Source of the DNA: an uncultured Atopobium sp.
GTDB lineage: Bacteria; Actinomycetota; Coriobacteriia; Coriobacteriales; Atopobiaceae
NCBI GenBank assembly: GCA_916720015.1
Contig: CAKAPZ010000082.1
Location: 1-5,131, forward strand
Length of the DNA stretch: 5,131 nucleotides
Direction of reading: 5' to 3'
The notes under the pieces were generated by a model. It searched no databases, was not told the DNA's origin, and saw only the letters and a program-made list of their open reading frames with translations. The translations under genes and the position numbers were made by a program. How positions within the stretch are numbered: the stretch's first letter is position 1; each line of letters opens with the position of its first letter. Below are positions 1 through 5,131 of this stretch, piece by piece.

Positions 1-68
1 ATTTGATGTGTAATATGGCCGCAATTGTGCAGATTATCTGACATAGGTGTGTTCCTTAGAAGCGGAAT

Positions 69-96
69 TTGCCTATAGTTAAATTTCTTATATATT
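69..96 (+). promoter_or_regulatory. Possible sigma-A-like promoter on the plus strand (weak)
   Basis: A TTGCCT hexamer at 69-74 and a TATATT hexamer at 91-96 are separated by 16 bp, matching the housekeeping consensus at 4 of 6 and 5 of 6 positions. The area is AT-rich, so a chance match is likely. No plus-strand gene follows within the window, because everything beyond 372 is antisense to the exporter. If real, it would produce a short non-coding transcript reaching the palindrome at 293-336. Confidence 0.15.
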
Positions 97-146
97 CCTA
101 TTCATTTCCAAGGATATTAAATAAAGTTTATGCATAGAGATGTATA

Positions 147-175
147 TCAGGCGGTGTGACCGCCTAGCTGCCTGA
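147..175. repeat. Small GC-rich hairpin with two competing stems
   Basis: The bases AGGCGG (149-154) and CCGCCT (160-165) form a perfect 6-bp stem with a 5-base loop. A second, mutually exclusive 6-bp pairing joins TCAGGC (147-152) to GCCTGA (170-175). No run of T follows on either strand, so this is not a standard intrinsic terminator. The structure could be a fortuitous or regulatory hairpin; no function is assigned. Confidence 0.4.
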
Positions 176-292
176 CTATCTTGATTAAGAACATGTCGAT
201 TCTTCAGCAGAAGCTACCAAAGCTGCGCTATTTTGTGCGCCAGGCCTAAAAGCCGACGCTAACACGCTGCAGAATCATAATCACCCGCACAT

Positions 293-336
293 GAACTGCC
301 TCCCCTTTCTTATGTCCAAGAAATGGGAGGCAGTTC
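293..336. repeat. 44-bp near-perfect palindrome, IS3-family-end-like, behind the operon
   Basis: The arms GAACTGCCTCCC (293-304) and GGGAGGCAGTTC (325-336) are exact 12-bp inverted complements. After one mismatch (305/324) the pairing resumes for 6 bp (306-311 with 318-323) around a 6-base loop, giving 18 of 19 pairs. Read on the minus strand, the arm runs through CCCATTTCTTGGACA, which closely resembles recalled terminal repeats of IS150-group IS3 elements (ACTGC, then a C-run, then TTGGAC). No transposase and no clear target duplication flank it. It begins 35 bases beyond the stop codon of the second ABC gene and could act as a transcript-end hairpin, but no T-run follows on either strand. 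The inverted repeat is certain; the mobile-element origin is inference. Confidence 0.75.
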
Positions 337-371
337 GATGACAAGGCGTTTTACATTACATAAGCTCAACG

Positions 372-2288
372 TTACTCAAGCTCAAAAGCTCCTGTGTAGA
401 GCTGGTAGTACGTTCCTCGCTTGGCGAGAAGTTCATCGTGTGTACCGCGCTCAATAATGCGACCGTGGTCAAGTACGACAATAACATCTGCGTTTCTAAC
501 CGTAGAAAGACGGTGAGCAATAACAAAGGTGGTGCGGTCGTACATCAGAGCGTCCATACCACGCTGGACAATTGCTTCAGTACGTGTGTCAATGCTGGAG
601 GTAGCCTCGTCCAGAATCATGACTGGTGGATCTGCGACTGCTGCGCGAGCAATGGAGATGAGCTGGCGCTGTCCTTGGGAGAGGGCGCTACCGTTGTCCT
701 TGAGCATGGTGTGGTAACCCTCTGGAAGACGTTTGATAAAGTCATCGGCACCAGCAAGTTTTGCGGCCTTTACGCAGTCCTCATCAGTAGCATCAAGACG
801 CCCGTAGCGGATGTTATCCAAGACGGTACCTGTAAAGAGGTTGACGTCTTGCAGAACAATACCGAGAGCACGACGAAGAGCGCTCTTCCTAATCTTGTTA
901 ATGTTGATGCCATCGTAGCGAATTTTGCCGTCTTCGATGTCGTAGAAGCGGTTGAGCAGGTTAGTAATGGTTGTTTTACCAGCGCCTGTTGCGCCAACAA
1001 ATGCAACCTTCTGACCAGGTTTTGCATAAAGAGAAATATCATGCAACACGGTGTGGCCAGGCTCGTAGCCAAAGTCAACATCAAAGAGGCGAACGTCTCC
1101 CTTAACAGGGGTGTAAGTAACCGTGCCGTCACTGTGTGGATACTTCCAAGCCCAGTAACCGGTGCGGTACTCAGCTTCCTGAACTTTACCGTCAATGGTT
1201 TCTGCGTTGACTAAAGTAACGTAACCTTCTTCAGTCTCTGCTGGTTCATCAAGTAGCTCAAAAACTCGATTAGCACCAGCGATGCCCATAACAACAGAGT
1301 TAATCTGACTAGAAATCTGGTTAATCTGGGCGGAGAACTGACGTGTCATGTTGAGGAAGGGGACAGCTACAGCAATGGTGAAAGGCAGTCCAGACAAAGA
1401 AACGTTTTGAATGTTCAGAGTAATAAACACACCAGAAACTACAGCAACTACAACGTACATAATGTTGCCCAGATTGTTGAGGATAGGCATAAGCGTGTTG
1501 GCATAAAGGTTTGCATTTCTTGCAACAACCATCAGCTCATCGTTGATTTTGTCAAATGATTTAATAGTTTCTGCCTCATGACTAAAGACCTTAACGACCT
1601 TCTCGCCATTCATCATTTCCTGAATGTGACCCTCAACATCTGCGGTAGTCTTCTGAGTCTTAACAAAGTTCTTTGCGGACTTACCACCAAGGGTTTTAGT
1701 AGCAAGGCCCATCAAAGAGAATCCAAACAAAACAACCATGGCCATAAGTGCGCTGTAGTAAAACATAATGAATATAACTGCGATGATAACCACAGAGGTA
1801 AAGAGGAGGTTTGGAAGACTGGTACCAATCATCTGGCGCATTGCGTCAATATCATTGGTGTAATAGCTCATGATGTCGCCATTGAGGTGCGTATCAAAGT
1901 ACCTAATAGGCAAGTCCTGCATGTGCGAAAACATCTTTGAGCGCCATTTTTGCAGAGCTCCCTGGGTGACAATAGCCATACCCTGGGTAGAGATGATATT
2001 CGCAAGAAGTCCAATGACGTAGAAGGTGGCGAGAAGAGCCACGTTCTGGAAGACTAAGCCTTCAGCAGAATTCCAGTCACCACTATCAATAAAATTGGAG
2101 ATGATAGACAGGATTCGCTCCAAGAAGACACTTGGGAGCGACTGCATAATTGCTTGGATAACAGCACCAAGGAGTGCTACAGGGAGAAGGACAGGATAGA
2201 ACTCCCAGAGCATTTTAATGGTTCGAGTAAGAATTTTTCCCACGGGAAGCTTTGGTCTTGTACCGTTTGTTTCTGTTGTCCTACTCAT
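372..2288 (-). CDS. Heterodimeric ABC exporter, subunit 2 (catalytically competent ATPase half)
   Basis: This 638-residue protein is a half-transporter with a six-helix membrane domain (roughly residues 30-345) followed by an ATPase domain (about 398-638). It belongs to the type IV (multidrug-type) exporter family and should work at the cytoplasmic membrane with subunit 1. Visible motifs are Walker A GATGAGKTT (432-440), Q-loop Gln480, signature LSQGQ (536-540, Gln for the usual first Gly), Walker B VMILD with catalytic Glu561, D-loop SSID and switch His592. By analogy with TM288 and LmrD, it supplies Walker A/B and His to the active site and the altered signature to the degenerate site. A segment of roughly 35-40 extra residues (about 353-396, with the string YWAWKYPHSDGTVTYT) lies between the two domains. 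The ATG start at 2288 has AGGTGA 6-7 bases upstream and overlaps the end of subunit 1 by 8 bp, implying translational coupling. Substrate unknown: drugs, peptides or lipids are all possible. Confidence 0.95.
   Translation of the reverse strand: MSRTTETNGTRPKLPVGKILTRTIKMLWEFYPVLLPVALLGAVIQAIMQSLPSVFLERILSIISNFIDSGDWNSAEGLVFQNVALLATFYVIGLLANIISTQGMAIVTQGALQKWRSKMFSHMQDLPIRYFDTHLNGDIMSYYTNDIDAMRQMIGTSLPNLLFTSVVIIAVIFIMFYYSALMAMVVLFGFSLMGLATKTLGGKSAKNFVKTQKTTADVEGHIQEMMNGEKVVKVFSHEAETIKSFDKINDELMVVARNANLYANTLMPILNNLGNIMYVVVAVVSGVFITLNIQNVSLSGLPFTIAVAVPFLNMTRQFSAQINQISSQINSVVMGIAGANRVFELLDEPAETEEGYVTLVNAETIDGKVQEAEYRTGYWAWKYPHSDGTVTYTPVKGDVRLFDVDFGYEPGHTVLHDISLYAKPGQKVAFVGATGAGKTTITNLLNRFYDIEDGKIRYDGININKIRKSALRRALGIVLQDVNLFTGTVLDNIRYGRLDATDEDCVKAAKLAGADDFIKRLPEGYHTMLKDNGSALSQGQRQLISIARAAVADPPVMILDEATSSIDTRTEAIVQRGMDALMYDRTTFVIAHRLSTVRNADVIVVLDHGRIIERGTHDELLAKRGTYYQLYTGAFELE
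1101..1232 (-). other. Extra linker segment between membrane and ATPase domains of subunit 2
   Basis: This covers about residues 353-396 of subunit 2, between the usual end of the membrane domain (RVFELLDEPAE) and the first ATPase strand (GDVRLFDVDFGY). Measured between equivalent landmarks, subunit 1 uses about 20 residues here and subunit 2 about 54. The added part is rich in aromatic and polar residues (YRTGYWAWKYPHSDGTVTYT) and lacks hydrophobic membrane character, so it is probably a small cytosolic beta-rich excursion next to the ATPase domain. I recall similar inserts in related exporters of Firmicutes and coriobacteria. Boundaries are approximate and the role is unknown. Confidence 0.7.
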
Positions 2289-4182
2289 GAGAAGTCACCT
2301 CACCTTCCTGAGACTGATTTTCATCAACACTTTGCTTGTTCTGTGAGAAGTACACCTCACGGTAGATTGGGTTATCTTTCAGGAGTTCTTTGTGCGTACC
2401 AATTGCGTTAATGCGACCGTTATCCAGAACAATAATCTTGTCAGATTCTTCGATACTGGAAGTACGCTGAGCAATGATGATCTTGGTGGTATCAGGCAGG
2501 TAATCTTTAAGACCAGAGCGAATTAAAGAATCTGTCTTTGTATCAACAGCGCTGGTAGAGTCATCAAGAATAAGTACTTTTGGACGTCTTAGCAGTGCAC
2601 GTGCAATACAGAGACGCTGCTTCTGACCACCAGAAACGTTGTTGCCACCCTGCTCAATATGAGTCTCATATTTATCAGGGAAGGTTTGAACAAAGCTATC
2701 AGCCTGAGCAAGACGAGCTGCCTCAAGAATCTCTTCATCGGTGGCGTCAGGGTTACCCCACAGGAGATTCTCTTTGATGGTACCGCTAAAGAGAACGTTT
2801 TTCTGAAGAACCATGGCAACAGCACCACGAAGAGTATCAATGTCATAGTCTTTGACGTTGTGTCCGCCAACAGAAACGCTACCAGCGGTTACATCGTATA
2901 GGCGAGGAATAAGCTGCACCAGTGTGGACTTTGCAGAACCGGTACCACCGATGATACCGATGACCTCACCAGAGTTGATGTGAAGGTCTACACCAGACAG
3001 GGCTTCTCGACCCTCTGGACCGGAATAGGAGAATCCAACGTTCTCAAAATCAATGGATCCGTCTGTAACCTCGGTCAAAGGATTTTCTGGGTTGTTAATA
3101 GTGGAAGTTGCAAGAAGTACCTCACAGATGCGGCGAGCCCCTTCTTCTGCAATGATGATCATGGCAAAGACAAAGGAAAGCATCATGAGTGCCATGAGCA
3201 TCATAAAGCCATACGTAATAAGCGAGGAAAGCTGTCCAACGCCAAAGGCTGTTCCCTGAGAAGAGACAATGAGGTACGAGCCAAAGTACAGAATGAAGAC
3301 AAACAGCACGTAAATAGTGAAGTTCATAAATGGAGAGTTCAGAGCCATGAGCCTCTCGGCTGCTGTAAAATCTTCGCGCAGCTCTTCTGAAGCCTTATCA
3401 AATTTCTGACGCTCAAAGTTTTCATTTACAAATGACTTAACAACGCGGATACCAGCCAAGTTTTCTTCAGCGGATTCATTGAGTGCGTCGTACCTCTTAA
3501 ATACCTTTTTAAAAATAGGAATGACTCTAGAAATAATGAAGTAGAGACCAATTCCTAGAAGAGGCATGACGGCAACAAAAATAATGGCAAGCCAGCCACC
3601 CATGATAAAGCCAGCAATAAATGCAGCAATAAACATAAATGGAGCACGAACGGCCATGCGGATGAGCATCATAAATGCCATCTGTACGTTAGAAATATCC
3701 GTAGTAAGGCGTGTTACTAACGATGACGAAGAGAATGCATCAATAGTGGTAAACGAGAAATTTTGGATATTACGGAACATATCACGGCGAAGATTGCGCG
3801 CAAAGCCTGTGGAAGCTTTGGCAACAGAAATACCGGATAGTGTTCCAAACAGCAGCGACAGCATTGCCATAGCAGCAAGAACAGCTCCAGACTGAATGAC
3901 AGCGTTTAGTTCTGCCCCCGTGCGAAGCGTATCAACAAGATTAGCTGTTCTAAAAGGAATGAGGATTTCTAAGATGGTCTCAATTAACACAAAGAGAGGA
4001 GTGAGGATAGTGTCTCTTTTGAACTCACCGATACTCTTTGAAAGCACTAAAGCAATCTCTTTAATGGAAAGATTGCTGACATCTACAATACCTGTCAGAG
4101 CAGAGGGAACCATAGCAGTTTCTGCTTCAGTTGATTCAATTATGTTTTCAAGTTCTTCAGTTGAAGTTACTTCTTCTGACAT
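2281..4182 (-). CDS. Heterodimeric ABC exporter, subunit 1 (degenerate ATPase half)
   Basis: This is a 633-residue half-transporter: an acidic cytosolic N-terminus (about 1-50), six predicted membrane helices (near 58-82, 97-120, 170-190, 192-221, 283-307 and 321-345) and an ATPase domain from about 375. Motifs are A-loop Tyr386, Walker A GGTGSAKST (412-420, Ala417 where Gly is usual), Q-loop Gln460, signature VSGGQ (516-520), Walker B VLILD followed by Asp541 instead of the catalytic Glu, D-loop SAVD, and Gln572 where the switch His is expected. This set marks the non-hydrolysing partner of an LmrCD/BmrCD/TM287-288-type exporter, whose signature motif completes the active site of subunit 2. 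The C-terminal ~20 residues are a charged, Gln/Glu-rich tail. The ATG at 4182 lies within the end of the marR-type gene (16-bp overlap) and has an AAGGGAGA ribosome binding site at about 4190-4197. Substrate cannot be inferred. Confidence 0.95.
   Translation of the reverse strand: MSEEVTSTEELENIIESTEAETAMVPSALTGIVDVSNLSIKEIALVLSKSIGEFKRDTILTPLFVLIETILEILIPFRTANLVDTLRTGAELNAVIQSGAVLAAMAMLSLLFGTLSGISVAKASTGFARNLRRDMFRNIQNFSFTTIDAFSSSSLVTRLTTDISNVQMAFMMLIRMAVRAPFMFIAAFIAGFIMGGWLAIIFVAVMPLLGIGLYFIISRVIPIFKKVFKRYDALNESAEENLAGIRVVKSFVNENFERQKFDKASEELREDFTAAERLMALNSPFMNFTIYVLFVFILYFGSYLIVSSQGTAFGVGQLSSLITYGFMMLMALMMLSFVFAMIIIAEEGARRICEVLLATSTINNPENPLTEVTDGSIDFENVGFSYSGPEGREALSGVDLHINSGEVIGIIGGTGSAKSTLVQLIPRLYDVTAGSVSVGGHNVKDYDIDTLRGAVAMVLQKNVLFSGTIKENLLWGNPDATDEEILEAARLAQADSFVQTFPDKYETHIEQGGNNVSGGQKQRLCIARALLRRPKVLILDDSTSAVDTKTDSLIRSGLKDYLPDTTKIIIAQRTSSIEESDKIIVLDNGRINAIGTHKELLKDNPIYREVYFSQNKQSVDENQSQEGEVTSHE
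2296..2302 (-). promoter_or_regulatory. Ribosome binding site of exporter subunit 2
   Basis: On the minus strand GAGGTGA precedes the ATG at 2288 by about 7 bases. It lies wholly inside the last codons of subunit 1, whose TAG stop (2283-2281) is reached just after the subunit 2 start. Ribosomes finishing subunit 1 are therefore placed directly at the next start, which favours equal amounts of the two partners. Confidence 0.75.
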
Positions 4183-4631
4183 GCTGTTTCTCCCTTCTCG
4201 TCTCTGTTAATTGTGTCCCAATGTTCAACTAAACGATCTAGATATGCGCAGAATGTAACTTTTTCTTCATCAGAAAGAACAGACAATGCGCGCGCTTCAA
4301 ATGACTCTATGGCCTCTTGAGCTTCTTTTGCTTGTTTTTGACCTTCTTTTGTCAAAGAAAGAAGTGTCTGCCTGCGATCTTTGTCTACACGAGCACGTTC
4401 GACAAGACCTTTTGTTTCAAGTTTGCTCACCATTTCTGAAAGAGATGCAGATGTATTCTTTGTCTTGGCGAGAAGATCTTTTTGTGTCATATCTCCATCA
4501 CGATAGAGCGCAGTCAAAATAAATTGTTGACCGCCACGGCATCCGCGCGTGATGTAAAGATAATGACCTAGATGGCCAAGATTGCGAATAATGCGCATCT
4601 CTTGAGTAGGTGAGGTAGGTGCTTGATGCAT
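4167..4631 (-). CDS. MarR-family transcriptional regulator, probable operon repressor
   Basis: This 154-residue protein has the MarR layout: an N-terminal dimerisation helix (about 8-30), a winged helix-turn-helix (about 34-95) and a C-terminal dimerisation helix pair (about 98-140). The DNA-recognition region is visible as DMTQKDLLAKTKNTSASLSEMVSKL followed by KGLVER, and the wing carries the typical D-x-R-R pattern (RVDKDRRQTLLSLTKEG, residues 81-97). Family members bind palindromic DNA as dimers and usually release it on binding a small aromatic or toxic ligand, or on cysteine oxidation. Cys31, Cys128 and Cys151 are present, but nothing shows that they sense anything. It is first in the operon and overlaps subunit 1 by 16 bp, so the likely job is autorepression and control of the exporter. 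The ATG at 4631 is chosen because GGGAGGT lies 4 bases upstream; Met12 is a less supported alternative start. Activation rather than repression cannot be excluded. Confidence 0.93.
   Translation of the reverse strand: MHQAPTSPTQEMRIIRNLGHLGHYLYITRGCRGGQQFILTALYRDGDMTQKDLLAKTKNTSASLSEMVSKLETKGLVERARVDKDRRQTLLSLTKEGQKQAKEAQEAIESFEARALSVLSDEEKVTFCAYLDRLVEHWDTINRDEKGETACQKK
4190..4197 (-). promoter_or_regulatory. Ribosome binding site of exporter subunit 1
   Basis: The minus strand reads GAAGGGAG about 7 bases before the ATG at 4182, inside the last codons of the MarR-type gene. Its position fixes the subunit 1 start and supports translational coupling with the regulator. Confidence 0.7.
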
Positions 4632-4635
4632 GAGT

Positions 4636-4642
4636 ACCTCCC
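4636..4642 (-). promoter_or_regulatory. Strong ribosome binding site of the MarR-type gene
   Basis: GGGAGGT on the minus strand ends 4 bases before the ATG at 4631, a near-ideal Shine-Dalgarno sequence. The same bases contain an AGGTACTC half-site like the arms of the palindrome at 4695-4717, so a regulator bound here could also affect the leader. That second point is speculative. Confidence 0.8.
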
Positions 4643-4667
4643 ATAACAGAAATAATTCTTGTAAGGT

Positions 4668-4695
4668 ATTTTACTCAAAATTTCTGAGATATCAA
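4668..4695 (-). promoter_or_regulatory. Predicted sigma-A-type promoter of the regulator-exporter operon
   Basis: On the minus strand a TTGATA -35 hexamer (4695-4690) and a TAAAAT -10 hexamer (4673-4668) are separated by 16 bp, matching the housekeeping consensus at 4 of 6 and 5 of 6 positions. The start of transcription would fall near 4661, leaving a leader of about 30 bases with the ribosome binding site at its end. It is the best promoter-like pair in the 144-bp gap after the hydrolase gene, and it drives all three following genes if no other promoter exists. Two palindromes overlap or abut it. Confidence 0.6.
4674..4688. promoter_or_regulatory. Candidate MarR operator inside the promoter spacer
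   Basis: The 15 bases CTCAAAATTTCTGAG form a palindrome with one mismatched pair (4678/4684) around a central T at 4681. It fills the spacer between the predicted -10 and -35 hexamers. A dimer bound there would block RNA polymerase, as is usual for MarR repressors. It is AT-rich and short, so chance occurrence is possible. Confidence 0.4.
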
Positions 4696-4717
4696 GGTAC
4701 TTAACAATTAAGTACCT
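4695..4717. promoter_or_regulatory. Candidate MarR operator: perfect 10-bp inverted repeat
   Basis: The arms AGGTACTTAA (4695-4704) and TTAAGTACCT (4708-4717) are exact inverted complements around a 3-base centre (CAA). The 23-bp length and the position touching the -35 hexamer fit a MarR-family dimer site. It lacks a T-run and lies upstream of the promoter, which argues against a terminator for the hydrolase gene. AGGTA-type half-sites recur beside the -10 hexamer (4664-4668) and at the ribosome binding site (4635-4639, inverted). Binding by the adjacent regulator is inference. Confidence 0.6.
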
Positions 4718-4775
4718 AAGTTTTATTTTCTTGAAACAAAAGCAGGTAAATCAGGTTAGAGTTCCAGCTCTGTTC

Positions 4776-5131
4776 TTAAAGATAGGCAAAATTTGCAAAA
4801 ATTCTTCTCACCACTGCACCCGGAGATACCTTGGGAACATTGTGAGGACATCCTGGAATGAAGAGAAGTCGAGCGGTAGGGATTGCCTCAGCAATACGGC
4901 GAGTTTCCTCTGGATAAATCTCATCGTATTCACCTGCCATGACAACAACAGGAACGGAGATGTGTTCAAGGGACGCGGGATCAATATGAGGGTTATCTAC
5001 CATGAGTTCAAGATGCTCTGCAATACGAGCGGCCTCAGCAGGAGAAGGAACAGGGTAGCCGTCTTCTAGAACAGCACCTTCCCAGCCTTCAACTGCCCAA
5101 CGTTTATTGCCCTCAATGCTTTCATAGAGCC
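4776..5131 (-). CDS. Alpha/beta-hydrolase fold protein, C-terminal part (5' end outside the window)
   Basis: An open frame runs in from the window edge and ends at the TAA at 4778-4776, giving 117 visible residues. The ATG at 5003 is only an internal Met, since the frame stays open upstream with coherent sequence (WAVEGWEGAVLEDGYPVPSP). The part SVPVVVMAGEYDEIYP followed by IPTARLLFIPGCPHNVP matches the late strands of alpha/beta-hydrolases: the Asp of GEYD is the likely acid residue and the His of CPHN the likely catalytic His. The nucleophile Ser/Asp/Cys elbow lies outside the window, so the reaction (esterase, peptidase, dehalogenase-like or other) is undetermined. It points the same way as the operon, but the promoter and palindromes between them suggest separate transcription. 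No strong terminator is seen after it. Confidence 0.85.
   Translation of the reverse strand, partial: LYESIEGNKRWAVEGWEGAVLEDGYPVPSPAEAARIAEHLELMVDNPHIDPASLEHISVPVVVMAGEYDEIYPEETRRIAEAIPTARLLFIPGCPHNVPKVSPGAVVRRIFANFAYL

Larger units (their letters stand above)
1..291. other. Non-coding stretch downstream of the exporter operon
   Basis: No credible gene is visible on either strand. The longest open stretches are tiny; for example, the ATG at 193 on the plus strand opens only about 18 codons, with no convincing ribosome binding site. No tRNA or rRNA-like structure was recognised. The first ~150 bases are AT-rich and the part from about 150 to 290 is more GC-rich, with a small hairpin at 147-175. 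I looked for remnants of an IS3-type transposase because of the IS-end-like palindrome at 293-336 and saw none. The end of a neighbouring gene or its promoter may lie beyond the window edge. Confidence 0.6.

Noticed and set aside
193..249. Short plus-strand peptide of about 18 codons
   Set aside because: It has no ribosome binding site, no recognisable features, and a length easily found by chance.
1..371. CRISPR array, tRNA or transposase remnant
   Set aside because: No regularly spaced repeats, no cloverleaf pattern and no transposase-like translation in any frame could be seen.
438..1214. Plus-strand open frame of 258 codons opposite subunit 2
   Set aside because: It is antisense to the conserved ATPase domain of subunit 2. 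Its translation has no recognisable domain, is rich in Cys, Val and Asn as expected for a shadow frame, and lacks a clear ribosome binding site.
1891..1910. AAGTACCTAA sequence matching the operator half-site
   Set aside because: It is inside subunit 2 coding sequence (RYFDT codons), has no inverted partner at the right spacing, and short matches like this recur by chance elsewhere in the window.
2980..4210. Several plus-strand open frames of 68-136 codons opposite subunit 1
   Set aside because: All lie antisense to clear membrane or ATPase motifs of subunit 1 and have compositions typical of shadow frames, with no domain.
4735..4775. Terminator for the hydrolase gene
   Set aside because: On the minus strand AGAGCTGGAACTCT can form only a 4-bp stem, and the T-rich stretch (TGCTTTTGTTT) lies too far downstream of it to be convincing.
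4731..5069. Plus-strand open frame of 112 codons opposite the hydrolase gene
   Set aside because: The minus-strand frame there encodes a coherent alpha/beta-hydrolase tail with Asp and His motifs; the plus-strand product matches nothing I recognise.

Overview
The window holds one compact minus-strand operon plus the tail of a separate gene, with an untranslated stretch at the low-coordinate end. The G+C content looks moderate (mid-40s percent by eye). The proteins resemble those I associate with low-to-mid-GC anaerobic Gram-positives, and the best guess is a coriobacterium of the Atopobiaceae (Lancefieldella/Atopobium/Olsenella type). That assignment rests on recalled similarity of the ABC subunits only. 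A clostridial or other Firmicutes host is possible.

Layout, in the direction of transcription (high to low coordinates): (1) 5131-4776, the C-terminal 117 residues of an alpha/beta-hydrolase, cut by the window edge. (2) About 4632-4775, an intergenic region with a good promoter, two palindromes next to or inside it, and a strong ribosome binding site. (3) 4631-4167, a MarR-type repressor. (4) 4182-2281, ABC exporter subunit 1. (5) 2288-372, ABC exporter subunit 2. (6) 371-1, no recognisable gene, but a 44-bp near-perfect palindrome (293-336) whose arms resemble IS3-family (IS150-like) ends, and a smaller GC-rich hairpin (147-175).

The three complete genes overlap by 16 and 8 bp, so they are almost certainly co-transcribed and translationally coupled. 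The two ABC proteins form an asymmetric heterodimeric type IV exporter of the LmrCD / BmrCD (YheIH) / TM287-288 kind. Subunit 1 carries the degenerate Walker B (Asp for the catalytic Glu), a Gln in place of the switch His, and an Ala in Walker A. Subunit 2 keeps the catalytic Glu and His but has an LSQGQ signature. The motif pattern therefore predicts one active and one degenerate ATP site per dimer. The MarR protein probably represses its own promoter and hence the exporter, with induction by a transported or toxic small molecule. The substrate cannot be read from the sequence.

No wholly new system was found. The points most worth checking are the putative MarR operators, the extra segment between the membrane and ATPase domains of subunit 2, and the IS-end-like palindrome behind the operon.
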